The notes beneath the pieces were generated by a model. That model did not search any database and was not told where the DNA came from. It saw nothing but the letters and a program-made list of their open reading frames with translations. A DNA stretch of 44,302 nt from a bacterium (GTDB lineage: Bacteria > Gemmatimonadota > Glassbacteria > GWA2-58-10), in contig JAJFUG010000132.1 in assembly GCA_021372515.1 (NCBI GenBank), positions 1-44,302 on the forward strand, in the 5' to 3' direction. This document shows positions 16,267-25,907 of the stretch, piece by piece (position 1 is the stretch's first letter; every line of letters starts with the position of its first letter). The translations under genes and the position numbers were made by a program.

Positions 16267-19032
16267 ATGCAAACGCGCCTCTCGCTCTGCCTGTTCAGCC
16301 TGATCCTCATCGTTGCTCTCGCCGCTCCGGCCCAGACCCCGCCGGCGCGCACCGCCCACTACATCGCCAGCACGCACTGGGACCGCGAGTGGTACGAGCC
16401 GTTCCAGGGTTTCCGCATGCGCCTGGTCTCGCTGCTGGATGAGGCTTTCGACACGTTCGGGAAGGAGCCGCAGTTCCGGAACTTTGTGACCGACGGCCAG
16501 GCAATCCCGGTGTTCGATTATCTGGAGGTGCGGCCCGAGAAGCGCGAGCTGGTCGAGCGCTACGTGCGCGAGGGACGGCTCCTGCCCGGGCCCTGGTACG
16601 TGGAGCCGGATGAGTGGCTGGTCTCGGGCGAGTCCCTGGTGCGGAACCTTCAGCTCGGGACTGACCTCTGCCGCGAGCTTGGCTCCACTGCCACTGTCTG
16701 GCCCGGCTTTGTCAACGACCAGTTCGGCCACACCGGCCAGATGCCGCAGATACTGGACCAGATGGGCTGCCCGGTGGCCTTTGTCTGGCGCGGAGCGCCG
16801 GTGGGGGTCGACACGGCCTGTTTCAACTGGCGCGCCCCGGATGGCACCACCGTGCCCACCTACCGTTTCGGCGCGGAGGGCTACACCACGTTCCAGGCCC
16901 GGGTGCGCGATTTCGGCCGCGCGCCGTTCGACCCCGACAGCGCCCTGGAGCGCCTGATACGGTTTGTCCACGCCGAGTCCGCCCGCAGCGCCACGGGGAC
17001 GCTGCTTCTGTACGACGGGCGCGACCACATCGAGATCGAGCCGCGCATGCCCGCGGTCCTGGCCCGCGCCAATGAGCGCCTGGCCGCCGAGGGCATCCGG
17101 GTGGTCCATTCCACCCCGGCCGACTACATGCGCGACCTGCTGGCCGAGCGCGGCAAGATCACCCGCAGCGTGACCGGTGAGCTGCGCATGAGCTGCCGCA
17201 CGCAGCGCGACGGAAAACTGATACCGGGCGTGCTCTCCAGCCGCATACACCTCAAGCAGAAAAACGCGCGGTGCGAGGATGAGCTCACGCTCTGGGCCGA
17301 GCCGTTCAGCGCTTTCGCCGCCCTGGCCCTGGGCGCGGAATACCCAACGGACTACCTGCGTCTGGCCTGGAAACAACTGCTCGAGAACCATCCCCACGAC
17401 AGTATGTGCGGCTGCTCGATCGACCAGATCCACCAGGACATGCTCTACCGCTTCGACCAGTCGCTCGGCATCTCGAGCCACCTGAGCGCCGCGGCGCTCA
17501 AGTCCCTGGCCGAGGCCGCCGCGCCCAAAACCCCGCTTCCCGAGAGTGCGCTGTTCATGGCCGTGTTCAACCCCACCGCCTCGGCCCTGGATGAGCCGGT
17601 CGATCTGGATATCTGTCTGCCCACCGACTGGGCCACCACGTTCGAGGAGTTTTTCGGCTACGAGCGCAAGTTCGCTTTCATCCTGCGCGGGCCTGACGGC
17701 GCCGTAATTCCCTGGCAGCTCTGCGGTCAGGCGCAGAACCGGGAGGGTTTCCGCCGCGAGCGCTACCAGGGCCCGGAGTGGGACCCCCGGAACCTGGTGC
17801 GGGTCTGCTGCCAGCTCAAAGTTCCGGCTTTCGGCTACACCACGCTGAGCGTGGAGCCCGCGCCCGGTCCGGTGCGCTACTCGGGCAGCCTCAAGGCCGC
17901 CTCCGGCGCCATCGAGAACGAGTTCCTCCTGGTCCGGGCCGAGCCGGGCGGCACGCTCAGTGTCACCGACAAGCGCAGCGGGCGCACCTACAGCGGCCTG
18001 CTCGCTTTCGAGGACTGCGCGGATATCGGCGACGGCTGGTTCCACGGAGTGGCGGTCAACGACCGGGTGCAACTGTCCAGCGCCTGCGGGGCGGATATCT
18101 CGGTGCTGGAGGACGGGTTCGCGCGCTCCACCCTGCGGATCGATTTAACCATGAACCTGCCCGCGGAGTTCGATTTCCGCGACATGCGGCGCTCCGAGCG
18201 CACGGCGGCTTTGCGCATAATCAGCGACATCACCCTGCGCCGCGGCGCGGACCGCCTGGAGGTCAGCACCCGGGTGGAGAACAACGTCCTGGACCACCGT
18301 CTGCGCGTGCTCCTTCCCACCGGGGTCAAGGGCGGCGCGAGCCTGTCCAACTCGGCGTTCGACATTGTCGAGCGCCCCGTGGCCCTGCCCGCGGACAACG
18401 ACAGCCGCGATGAACTGGCAGTGGAGACTGTCCCGCGCGAAAGCTGGACCGCGTTCGGCGATGGCGCCGCGGGGCTGGCCGTGATAGCCCGCGGCCTTCC
18501 CGAGTGCGCCGTGCTCGACACCCCGCAGCGCCCCCTGGCCCTGACCCTGTTGCGCTCTTTCCGCAAGGCCGTGTTCGCCGACGACAACCCTGGCGGACAG
18601 ATACAGGGCCCACACGAGTTCCGCTACGATATCCTGCCGCTTTCCGGCCCCGTGCCGGTGGAACGTCTCTGTCTGCTCGGCCAGCGGGTCGGCGGCGCGG
18701 CGCGCAGCGCCACCCTCCTGCCGCGTGACCTCTATGTGGCGCGCGAGAGGGCCGGCGCACTGCCGCGTGAGCATTCGTTCCTCGCTGTCGAGGGCCCGGT
18801 GGTGGTGACCGCGGTGCAGGAAATGCCGCAAGGCCTGGCGGTGCGCTTTTTCAACCCGCGCGCCGCGGCCTGCCGGGCGCTTCTGTCCTCCGGCTCCGGC
18901 CTGACCGGCGCGGAGAGTATCACCCTGGCCGGAGCGCCGGACAACCGCGCCGCCGTGCATATGGCCGGGGAAAAGGCCCAGGTGGACCTCCCCGGCAAGC
19001 GTATCTGCACGCTGGTCCTGAAAAGCCGCTGA
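16267..19032 (+). CDS. Exported GH38 alpha-mannosidase
   Basis: A 921-residue protein with a Sec signal peptide (about residues 1-23, ending APAQ). The catalytic domain shows the GH38 hallmarks: STHWDREWY (His37 and Asp39, zinc ligands), PGFVNDQFGHTGQMPQ (Asp151, predicted nucleophile and zinc ligand), and ENHPHDSMCGCS (residues 373-384, final zinc histidine and helical bundle start). The rest is the usual large beta-sandwich. It should remove alpha-mannosyl residues in the periplasm or outside; many bacterial GH38 enzymes act on N-glycan-like or mannan-derived oligosaccharides. The ATG has CGGAGG six bases upstream. It starts 91 bases after the amidoligase cluster with no terminator seen, so read-through is possible but a functional link is unproven. 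Confidence 0.93.
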   Translation: MQTRLSLCLFSLILIVALAAPAQTPPARTAHYIASTHWDREWYEPFQGFRMRLVSLLDEAFDTFGKEPQFRNFVTDGQAIPVFDYLEVRPEKRELVERYVREGRLLPGPWYVEPDEWLVSGESLVRNLQLGTDLCRELGSTATVWPGFVNDQFGHTGQMPQILDQMGCPVAFVWRGAPVGVDTACFNWRAPDGTTVPTYRFGAEGYTTFQARVRDFGRAPFDPDSALERLIRFVHAESARSATGTLLLYDGRDHIEIEPRMPAVLARANERLAAEGIRVVHSTPADYMRDLLAERGKITRSVTGELRMSCRTQRDGKLIPGVLSSRIHLKQKNARCEDELTLWAEPFSAFAALALGAEYPTDYLRLAWKQLLENHPHDSMCGCSIDQIHQDMLYRFDQSLGISSHLSAAALKSLAEAAAPKTPLPESALFMAVFNPTASALDEPVDLDICLPTDWATTFEEFFGYERKFAFILRGPDGAVIPWQLCGQAQNREGFRRERYQGPEWDPRNLVRVCCQLKVPAFGYTTLSVEPAPGPVRYSGSLKAASGAIENEFLLVRAEPGGTLSVTDKRSGRTYSGLLAFEDCADIGDGWFHGVAVNDRVQLSSACGADISVLEDGFARSTLRIDLTMNLPAEFDFRDMRRSERTAALRIISDITLRRGADRLEVSTRVENNVLDHRLRVLLPTGVKGGASLSNSAFDIVERPVALPADNDSRDELAVETVPRESWTAFGDGAAGLAVIARGLPECAVLDTPQRPLALTLLRSFRKAVFADDNPGGQIQGPHEFRYDILPLSGPVPVERLCLLGQRVGGAARSATLLPRDLYVARERAGALPREHSFLAVEGPVVVTAVQEMPQGLAVRFFNPRAAACRALLSSGSGLTGAESITLAGAPDNRAAVHMAGEKAQVDLPGKRICTLVLKSR

Positions 19033-19155
19033 TTTTCGTGAAATTCGGGCGGACTGTAATTCGGAAGCTTGACCTGAAGGGTGAGCCGGGCTAAATTGGT
19101 TTTAATTAAGAACCATTCAGCCACTATCCATGTCACCCCGACCGGGAGCCGATAA

Positions 19156-20844
19156 GTGCGGAAAACCGTTCCTGTACTGATCCTGTTCCTTCTGCTTGGC
19201 CTCTGCCCGGCCGCACATGCGGCGAAACAAGCCGCCGCGGCGCCGCCCGCGGGCGCCTCCTGGCTGGGGGATGTCAACGACGACGGTGTGCTGGGGGTGT
19301 TCGACCTGCTGGACCTGCTCAAGATCCTGGGCGGGGCCACAGCCCCCACCGAGCGCCAACGTGTCCTGGCCAACGTGGACAAGTCGGCGGACGGCGCAAT
19401 CGGCGTGTTCGACCTGCTGGCCCTGCTCAAGGTGCTCGCCGGCGTGCTGGCGCCCGAGGCGGTCTACTGGGGCCCGCCCAGCCTGGTCGAGGTGTCCCCG
19501 GCCCACGCCCTGCCCGGCGATACGGTCACGCTCACTTTCCAGAACCTGCACGGCTCGGCGCCGCTGCGCCTGTACCTGCGCGAGGCCGAGACCGAGTTGC
19601 TGTCCGTGCGGGCCTCCGCCGCCACGTTCGTGGCGCCGGACAGTTTCGTGGGCGGGTTCCTCACCGTGGTCTCGGGAGGCGACACCCTGGGCACCCGTTT
19701 CCTCAACCTGCGCAACACCAATGTCCACACCCTGGGCGGCTGCCGGCTGTTCCCGGCCGACAACCCCTGGAACCAGCCGGTCGAGGGTTTCCCGGTGCAC
19801 GCTCTGTCGGACAACATTATCCGAACTATCGGTAGCGCCCCGCTGCATCCGGACATGTCCGCCATACCCTACAACGTGGTGGGAGGCGACCAGCCGCTTG
19901 TGCCCATTACAATGGTGACCTACCCGAACGACAGCGACCCCGGCCCCTATCCAGTCCCAGACGACGTGCTGATCGAGGGCGGGCCAAGCTCCACTGGCGA
20001 CCGGCATTCACTGATCCTCGACTCGACGAACTGCGTGCTCTACGAACTGGGCCGCGTTTTCCCCAACCCTCCGGGCTGGAGCGCAGGCTGCGGAGCGATT
20101 TTCAACCTCAACTCCAACGCCCAGCGCCCGGACACCTGGACCAGCGTGGATGCCGCCGGCCTGCCGATGCTGCCCGGAGTGGTGCAATACGACGAGGTGG
20201 CCGCAGGGGAGGTCAACCATGCCATCCGTTTCACCGTGGAGGTCACCCGGCGGGCCTATGTCTACCCGGCCTCGCACTATGCCTCCAGCCGCACCGACCC
20301 CTACCTTCCGCCCATGGGCCTGCGGGTGCGGCTCAAAAAGAGCTACGACATCTCCCGCCTAACCGGCCAGTCGCAGGTGATCGCCCAGGCGCTCAAGAAA
20401 TACGGCATGATCCTGGCCGACAATGGCGGCGACTGGTTCTTCTCCGGAGGGGTTAGCCGCAAATGGAACGACAACGAACTTGACCAGCTTAAAACCATCA
20501 ACGGCTCGAACTTCGAGGTGGTGGACGCCGAGAGCATGGTGGTCTCGGGACGAGGCTCGCGCTATAGAATCCGGCCGTTCTCGGATGTCACCTCGCCCTC
20601 GCCCGGGGCCGTTTTCGCCGCCGGGGCCGACATCCCGATCCGGGTCGCGGCCAGCGACAACGACGGCTCAGTGGTGCGGGTCGAGTTCTTCGCCGACAAG
20701 ACCAAGTTGGGCGAGGTCAGCTCACCGCCCTACGAGTTCAACTGGAGCGGCGCCTCCGCGGGCAGCCATGTCATCTCGGCCCGCAGCACGGACAACGACG
20801 GGGTGAGCAACACCTCCTGGGGCGTGCCGGTCACGGTCCAGTGA
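19156..20844 (+). CDS. Exported protein with N-terminal dockerin-like and C-terminal Ig-like domains
   Basis: A 562-residue protein with a signal peptide (residues about 1-22). Just after it come two dockerin/EF-hand-like calcium repeats (about 38-97): DVNDDGVLGVFDLLDLLKIL and NVDKSADGAIGVFDLLALL. The central 170-470 region has the features of an uncharacterised exported family (FPADNPWNQPVEG, HPDMS, GDRHSLILDSTNC, AGCGAIFNLNSNAQRP, PPMGLRVRLKKSYDI, GMILADNGGDWFFSG). The last 90 residues are a Big_7-type bacterial Ig-like domain (ASDNDGSVVRVEFFAD, STDNDGVSN). I do not know the function. GTG start with GGGAG eight bases upstream. Dockerins normally sit at the C-terminus, so the N-terminal position is unusual. 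A terminator follows at 20884. Confidence 0.85.
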   Translation: MRKTVPVLILFLLLGLCPAAHAAKQAAAAPPAGASWLGDVNDDGVLGVFDLLDLLKILGGATAPTERQRVLANVDKSADGAIGVFDLLALLKVLAGVLAPEAVYWGPPSLVEVSPAHALPGDTVTLTFQNLHGSAPLRLYLREAETELLSVRASAATFVAPDSFVGGFLTVVSGGDTLGTRFLNLRNTNVHTLGGCRLFPADNPWNQPVEGFPVHALSDNIIRTIGSAPLHPDMSAIPYNVVGGDQPLVPITMVTYPNDSDPGPYPVPDDVLIEGGPSSTGDRHSLILDSTNCVLYELGRVFPNPPGWSAGCGAIFNLNSNAQRPDTWTSVDAAGLPMLPGVVQYDEVAAGEVNHAIRFTVEVTRRAYVYPASHYASSRTDPYLPPMGLRVRLKKSYDISRLTGQSQVIAQALKKYGMILADNGGDWFFSGGVSRKWNDNELDQLKTINGSNFEVVDAESMVVSGRGSRYRIRPFSDVTSPSPGAVFAAGADIPIRVAASDNDGSVVRVEFFADKTKLGEVSSPPYEFNWSGASAGSHVISARSTDNDGVSNTSWGVPVTVQ

Positions 20845-20883
20845 ATGCTGTCGTGGAATATTCCGGATTACTGCTGGAACAAC

Positions 20884-20913
20884 AAGGGCCGCCCGTGGCG
20901 GCCCTTTGTTTTC
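20884..20913. terminator. Bidirectional terminator between convergent genes
   Basis: A 10-bp stem (20884-20893 with 20897-20906, three-base loop) followed on the plus strand by TGTTTTC; on the minus strand it is followed by a T-poor TTGTTGTT run. It sits between the convergent genes ending at 20844 and 20930 and can serve both, more clearly the plus-strand one. Confidence 0.75.
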
Positions 20914-20929
20914 AGCGTTGCTGCAGAGT

Positions 20930-23542
20930 TTAGAACTGCCATTCCAGTCCGAAGATGGGCATTAAGCTCCACTGGTCATCGCGGTCCTGACGGTTTTCAG
21001 TTTCGTTCCAGGAATAACTGGATATGTTCTTCCGGTTGTAGACATTCCAGATGTCCCAGTACAAGACGAGGTTGGAGTTCTTGAAGTTGAAGGTCCGGTC
21101 GGCGCGCAGGTTCAGCGAATGGTAGGCCGGGAGGCGCTCGCCGTTGATCCGGTCCAGATCGAAAACCCCCGAGTCGAGGCTCTTGGAGGCCTCCTGGTCA
21201 TACGGCGTGTAGGGCCTTCCCCCAGCCACGATCCAGCGGAAGCTGTACTGCCATTTCTTGCTCGCGATGTACCCGCCCTCGGCGCTGAACGTAAAGCGGT
21301 TACCGTAGATACGGTCGCGCCAGCGCCCGTCGTAGCCCCGGTAGCGTGAGGTGTAATACGAGCCGCTGACCAGGCCGAACAGGTCGCGGGCCAACTTTTT
21401 CTGCAGCACCACCTCCACGCCCCGTGCGTAGGCCTGTCCGTTGTCGGTCAGCGAGGTGCGGTTGCCACCCTCGTCCGCGATGAAAAGCGCCGGCTGGCTC
21501 GGGTCGAGCGGGAAATGGCGATACTGCTTGTCGTAGACTTCCACGGTCAGGCGCGTGTTCTCGGATAGAAGTTGGCTCAGGCCGATCACAGTATGGTAAG
21601 CCGCCGGATCGTTCAGTTTCTCGTATTTCGGGTCCTGCGACAACAGGGTCAGCGGCAGGCTCTGACGGTAGACCCCGCCGGCGGCGGTGAGCGAGGTCCG
21701 CTCACTCAGGCGGTAGACAAGCGACAGCCGCGGCTGAAAGTGCGTGTGGCCGTTGACCGTGTAATGCTCCAGGCGCAGCCCCGGGCTCAGGTCCAGGCTG
21801 GGGGTCACGCTCCAGGTGAAGCTGGCGAACGCACCCAGGCGGGAGGCGTTCAGCTTGCGGCGGATGACTGTCTCCGGATAGTTGTTGCCGTAGTGATCGA
21901 AATAGGGTTTGAAGTAGTAATCATAGTCGTTGAACATGGAGCGCGCCTCCACCCCGAAACGCAGGGTGCGGCCCAGGCCGAGACTCAGGGTGTTGACATT
22001 CCTGAGACCCACCGCCTGCTCGTTTGTCCCGTCGGTCACCTCCAGGCTGTCATCCGTGGTGGCCCAGAACTTATACTTGTAGCTGGTGAACATCTCCGAC
22101 AGCGAGGTCTCGCTGTGGAAACCGCCCCGGGTGTATTTCCAATTCACGCCAAACAGGTGCTCCACGTTGTCCGCGTCCCCGTAGTCATCATCGCCGTTGT
22201 CCACGGCGTAATCCTTTTTATGGTTGATATGGTCCACCCCGGCCACGCCCAGGAATTCAAGGCTGCTGTTACCCGGCAGGTCGAACACCACCTTGCCCTG
22301 GTAGTCCCCGTAGCGCGGGGCCACGCCTGTTCCGATCGCGCCCACCAGAAGGTCAAGGTAGCTCTTGCGCGCCGAGAACATCCAGGAGCCTTTGCCCCCG
22401 GCCAGCGGGCCCTCGCCCACCAGGCCCAGGCCAATCATGTTCAGGTCCACCTGGGACTGAAACTTTTCCCGGTTGCCCTCGCGGAAATTCAGTTCCATCA
22501 CCGAGGAAAGCTTGTCGCCGTAGAGTGATGAAAAACCGCCGGCGTTGAAATTGACATCCTGCAGGAAATCCAGGTTGATCAGCCCGATCGGTCCTATGCT
22601 GCTGCCCTGGGCCGGGTAGTGGTTGATGTTGGGAATCTCCATGTTGTCAAGGTAGAACGCGTTCTCCACCGGGTTGCCGCCGCGCACGATCAGGCCGTTC
22701 ACCGTATCGTCCACCTTGGCGATGCTGGGCAGCACACCCACCAGACGGCTGACATCCCCCGCCGTACCCGAGGCGCGGCGGACCTCCTCGTGCGAGAACC
22801 CCACCGTGCTGACCGGCTCCTGCTCCGACTGGTAGAAATAGTTCCCGCTCACCGTGATGCTGTCCATCTCGAACACCATCTGGGTCAGGGCGCAATTGAC
22901 CGAGGCGTCACGGCCCGAGCGGACCACCACGTCCGGGATGACCGAGGGCTTATACCCGGTCAGGCTGACCCGCAGCACGTAGATTCCCACCGGCACGTCC
23001 TCGATCGTGAAAGAGCCGTCCCCGGCCGAGGTGACCCCGATATGCGTGCCCAGCACCTCAACGCTCGCCCCGGCCAGGGGTGCACCGGTCTGGGCCTCCA
23101 GCACGGCGCCCTTGATCGCGCTTGAGGGGGCCTTGTCCGCGCTGCGGTACTCGTTGCGGGCCACCGGCTTGTCCGAGGGCACCACGGCCAGTTGCCCGTC
23201 CCGCGTGATCACCAGCCCCGTCCCCGTGGCCTTGAACAGGCTGAACAGCACCTTGAGCAGCGGGGCCTTCTCCAGCTTGAGGCTCACTTTCTTGTCGCTC
23301 AGGATACGGTCCTGGTTAAAGTTCAGCCGGATCTTGCCCTTGTCGGCCACCGTTTTCAGCGCGTCCTCGAACCGGACATCTTTCAGCTCGATCGAGACCG
23401 TGTTGAACAGTGACTCCGGCACCCGTCCCCGGTAGCGCTCCACCTCCGCTGTCAGGCTGTCGCTCTGGGCCAGAAGGGAATGACAGGCAATACATATGAA
23501 AACTTGAATAAGAATGAATATCTTTCGCTGCGTAAACCACAT
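20930..23542 (-). CDS. TonB-dependent receptor with STN signalling domain
   Basis: An 870-residue outer-membrane receptor. After a signal peptide (MWFTQRKIFILI...SLLAQ) comes a secretin/TonB N-terminal (STN) domain (about residues 45-125: VSIELKDVRFEDALKTVADKG, LLKVLFSLFKATG), then a carboxypeptidase-regulatory-like domain (about 140-225), a plug with LPSIAKVDDTVNGLIVRGGNP, and the barrel ending in GLEWQF. STN plus the FecR and sigma genes just upstream make this a transducing receptor: substrate binding should signal via FecR to the sigma factor. I chose ATG at 23542 (GGAG five bases upstream, short signal n-region); an ATG at 23569 also has a GAGG site. Substrate unknown; iron chelates or glycans are both possible. 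Confidence 0.92.
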   Translation of the reverse strand: MWFTQRKIFILIQVFICIACHSLLAQSDSLTAEVERYRGRVPESLFNTVSIELKDVRFEDALKTVADKGKIRLNFNQDRILSDKKVSLKLEKAPLLKVLFSLFKATGTGLVITRDGQLAVVPSDKPVARNEYRSADKAPSSAIKGAVLEAQTGAPLAGASVEVLGTHIGVTSAGDGSFTIEDVPVGIYVLRVSLTGYKPSVIPDVVVRSGRDASVNCALTQMVFEMDSITVSGNYFYQSEQEPVSTVGFSHEEVRRASGTAGDVSRLVGVLPSIAKVDDTVNGLIVRGGNPVENAFYLDNMEIPNINHYPAQGSSIGPIGLINLDFLQDVNFNAGGFSSLYGDKLSSVMELNFREGNREKFQSQVDLNMIGLGLVGEGPLAGGKGSWMFSARKSYLDLLVGAIGTGVAPRYGDYQGKVVFDLPGNSSLEFLGVAGVDHINHKKDYAVDNGDDDYGDADNVEHLFGVNWKYTRGGFHSETSLSEMFTSYKYKFWATTDDSLEVTDGTNEQAVGLRNVNTLSLGLGRTLRFGVEARSMFNDYDYYFKPYFDHYGNNYPETVIRRKLNASRLGAFASFTWSVTPSLDLSPGLRLEHYTVNGHTHFQPRLSLVYRLSERTSLTAAGGVYRQSLPLTLLSQDPKYEKLNDPAAYHTVIGLSQLLSENTRLTVEVYDKQYRHFPLDPSQPALFIADEGGNRTSLTDNGQAYARGVEVVLQKKLARDLFGLVSGSYYTSRYRGYDGRWRDRIYGNRFTFSAEGGYIASKKWQYSFRWIVAGGRPYTPYDQEASKSLDSGVFDLDRINGERLPAYHSLNLRADRTFNFKNSNLVLYWDIWNVYNRKNISSYSWNETENRQDRDDQWSLMPIFGLEWQF

Positions 23543-23587
23543 GTTTTCTCCATTAATTAAACTTTCCATTGATATTTCCTCACCCCG

Positions 23588-24661
23588 TTAAGGCTTCCCA
23601 TCCGGCCCGGCGCTCAGATACACCGTGTCCGCTTTCTGCTCGCATTGCAGCTCGGTCAGCAGGGCCAGCAATTCCAGTGCGCTCCCCAGCGACTGGTTGT
23701 CCAACTGCAGAGTCAGGCGCTCGTTCAGGCGAGACGAGTCGGTCAGGACAAATCTTACCCCGTACCAGCGCTCCAGGCAGGCCAGCACCTCGGACAGGGG
23801 CGCGCCCTCGAAATCCGCCTCCCGCTTGAGCCAGCCCAGTTGCCGGGCGATATCGGCCTCGACCGGCGGGCTGATCCCGTCCCCGCGCTGCATCAGGCTC
23901 AACTGGCCGCCGTGCACCACCACTTTGCCGTTCCGCCACAGACGGTCGTGACTGAAAGAGACTGCCCCCTCCAGCACCGCCACCTGCACTGAGCTTCCCT
24001 GCGGCCAGGCCCGGACATCGAACTTGGTGCCCAGCACCCGGACCAGCGCCCCGGTGGCCCGCACCTCGAACGGGTGCTCCTTGTCGGGGGCGACCTCGAA
24101 ATAGGCCTCGCCCTCCAGCTCGACCCGGCGCTCGCCACCGCTGAAACTCTCCGGATAGCGGAAAATGCTCCCCGCCTCCAGCGTGACCCGGCTGCCATCC
24201 GCCAGGACCACCGACTCCATCCTGCCCATCTCGACCCTGATTTCCTTCAGCTCGGCCGCGGAGTAGTCCGGCCCCAGGCGTGTCAGCAGGTGGCCTCCCC
24301 AGTAGGGCAGCAGGGCCAGCAGCGCCACGGCCGCCGCGATCCGCAGCCAGCGTCCCGCCTTGTTCCCACCGGTGAACCACCCCGCGGCGCGGGTACCGAG
24401 CGGCCGCACGTTGTCCGCAGCGCTCTCGGACCGTGCCGCCTCGATGAGTCCGGCTTTCTGCGCCACCGAGGTCCAGGCTTTCTCCAGGTCCGGCGCCGGC
24501 AGGCCAGGGGAGGGCGCCGCCCAGACTCCGGCCAGCCTTTCCAGGAGAGCATGGTTCTCCCCGTCCGCGGAGAGCCACTGGTCGACCCGGCTTTCCTCGG
24601 CCGGATCGCACTCCCCGTGCAGGTAGCGCAGCAGAAGCTCGTACTCGATATCCTCTTTCAT
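23588..24661 (-). CDS. FecR-family anti-sigma factor
   Basis: A 357-residue inner-membrane protein. The cytoplasmic N-terminus (about 1-100) has the helical sigma-binding pattern (LLLRYLHGECDPAEESRVDQWL). One membrane helix follows (about 104-124), then the FecR periplasmic domain (about 145-245: VVLADGSRVTLEAGS, RRVELEGEAYFEVAPD, VRVLGTKFDVRAW) and a C-terminal DUF4974/STN-like segment (about 285-350). It should hold the ECF sigma encoded upstream and release it when the receptor downstream is occupied. It lies between those two genes on the same strand, 18-45 bases from the receptor start depending on which start is used. Confidence 0.93.
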   Translation of the reverse strand: MKEDIEYELLLRYLHGECDPAEESRVDQWLSADGENHALLERLAGVWAAPSPGLPAPDLEKAWTSVAQKAGLIEAARSESAADNVRPLGTRAAGWFTGGNKAGRWLRIAAAVALLALLPYWGGHLLTRLGPDYSAAELKEIRVEMGRMESVVLADGSRVTLEAGSIFRYPESFSGGERRVELEGEAYFEVAPDKEHPFEVRATGALVRVLGTKFDVRAWPQGSSVQVAVLEGAVSFSHDRLWRNGKVVVHGGQLSLMQRGDGISPPVEADIARQLGWLKREADFEGAPLSEVLACLERWYGVRFVLTDSSRLNERLTLQLDNQSLGSALELLALLTELQCEQKADTVYLSAGPDGKP

Positions 24662-24807
24662 CCTCCGCCCCTTCGCGGCAAAACGGTTTCAGGGACAGGA
24701 GCCATCCCTGGCTCTCTGGATATAATGACAGTCCTTTGCCCGGCATGGGTGACAAAGCGGCGAAGAAAAATCACCGCCCTCTGCCCGGCGTCCTTTTACC
24801 GGCCGTA

Positions 24808-25380
24808 TCATTGGCCCGGCATGAACTTAAGAAGCGCTTTCAGCGCGCGCGAAAGCTGGGTCTTGACCGTGTTGACCGAAACGCCCTGCAGCTCTGCGAT
24901 CTCGGCATAGGACAGGTTGTCCTGCTTGCGGAGCAGGAACGCCTCGCGGCAGGCCGGCGGCAGCGCCTCCACCGCCCGGCCCACCGCCCGCTCGAAATCC
25001 CGGGCCTCCAGCACCTGGTCCGGGGTCGGCTCCGGGGCCGCCGCCTGCTGGATCTCATCGCGGCGGCTCTCGCGGACCTGCAGGTGCTGGATATGGTTGA
25101 AACAGCCGTTGCGCACCGCGGTGTAGAGATAGGCGCGCAGGCTGGTGTGGATCGCCAGGCCCACCCGGCCGGCCCATAACTTGACAAACACTTCCTGGAC
25201 AATGTCCTCGGCGGTCTGTGGGTCGCGCACCAGACGGCCAGCGTACTGGAACAGGCGGCCGTAGCAACTGCGGAACAGGGCCTCGAAAGCCCGGCTGTCC
25301 CCGGACCGGATGCCGGCGGCCCACTGCGCTTCGGGCAGCTCATCCGGCTGCGGCACGTATGGTTTTCCCGGGAGTGTCAT
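24808..25380 (-). CDS. ECF RNA polymerase sigma factor (FecI-like)
   Basis: A 190-residue sigma-70 family protein. Region 2 (about 32-100) includes FEALFRSCYGRLFQYAGRLV and AEDIVQEVFVKLW; region 4 (about 135-185) includes PACREAFLLRKQDNLSYAEIA and SVNTVKTQLSRALKALL, the recognition helix-turn-helix. It has no regions 1 or 3. The order sigma, fecR, receptor is the classic cell-surface signalling set. Its target is probably the receptor operon. The ribosome site is weak (GACGGAACTCT). The fecR gene begins about 146 bases downstream, so a separate promoter between them is possible. Confidence 0.92.
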   Translation of the reverse strand: MTLPGKPYVPQPDELPEAQWAAGIRSGDSRAFEALFRSCYGRLFQYAGRLVRDPQTAEDIVQEVFVKLWAGRVGLAIHTSLRAYLYTAVRNGCFNHIQHLQVRESRRDEIQQAAAPEPTPDQVLEARDFERAVGRAVEALPPACREAFLLRKQDNLSYAEIAELQGVSVNTVKTQLSRALKALLKFMPGQ

Positions 25381-25907
25381 AGAGTTCCGTCTGGTCTGTC
25401 GCGGTGGATTGTAGTCTTCGGCCGGGGGGACGGCCGGTGCGAACCGGGTCTATTGAGTGTTTATATTATTACAAGAGCGGATAAGTTTCAACTATCTGGA
25501 AAGACACCTTGCTTTTCTGTACAAAAACTCATTTCCCTGTACCCATCAGAAACACACGTCCAGGTCCGCCCGAAACCCGGAAAAAATTCACCGGCAGGCT
25601 GTTACCGGTTGCGATGTAAAGAGAAAAACTGGAACCACGCGTTTCGAATCGTGTATTCTTGAATGAGTGGTAAAATTAGTTCCGGCGCCCGCCTGTGATT
25701 GACCGGCCGGCAAAGCCGCATTGCGCCTGCGGCGAAGTCCGGATCGACACAACCACCTCCCTTCCCGGGCCGGACGATAATGTCGAGGCGTCGCCCCGAG
25801 CCAGGCATTTCGATCAAATCGAGCTCCCCGAAGAACAGGACCGGCTCACACGTTCCTCTGTGTCCACCCGAACCGCCTTTCAACGTCTTACGCGAGGGAT
25901 GATCGCC
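25381..25907. other. Divergent intergenic region between sigma factor and TonB receptor
   Basis: 527 bases with no convincing gene. The left half (about 25440-25680) is AT-rich and should hold promoters for both directions. GGAACC at 25631-25636 resembles an ECF -35 element, but no matching -10 is clear. Positions 25690-25890 are GC-rich and could be a long leader; I looked for B12-box or TPP-type riboswitch sequence and saw none. An in-frame open stretch upstream of the receptor start is not a plausible extension because it would bury the signal peptide. Confidence 0.5.

Noticed and set aside
25631-25660. ECF-type promoter (GGAACC plus a -10)
   Set aside because: The -35 is visible, but I could not find a -10 at the right spacing.
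25453-25666. Overlapping small frames of about 69 codons between sigma and receptor
   Set aside because: Two alternative frames, poor codon bias and no clear ribosome site.
25680-25900. Cobalamin or TPP riboswitch before the receptor
   Set aside because: No B12-box or thi-box sequence seen.
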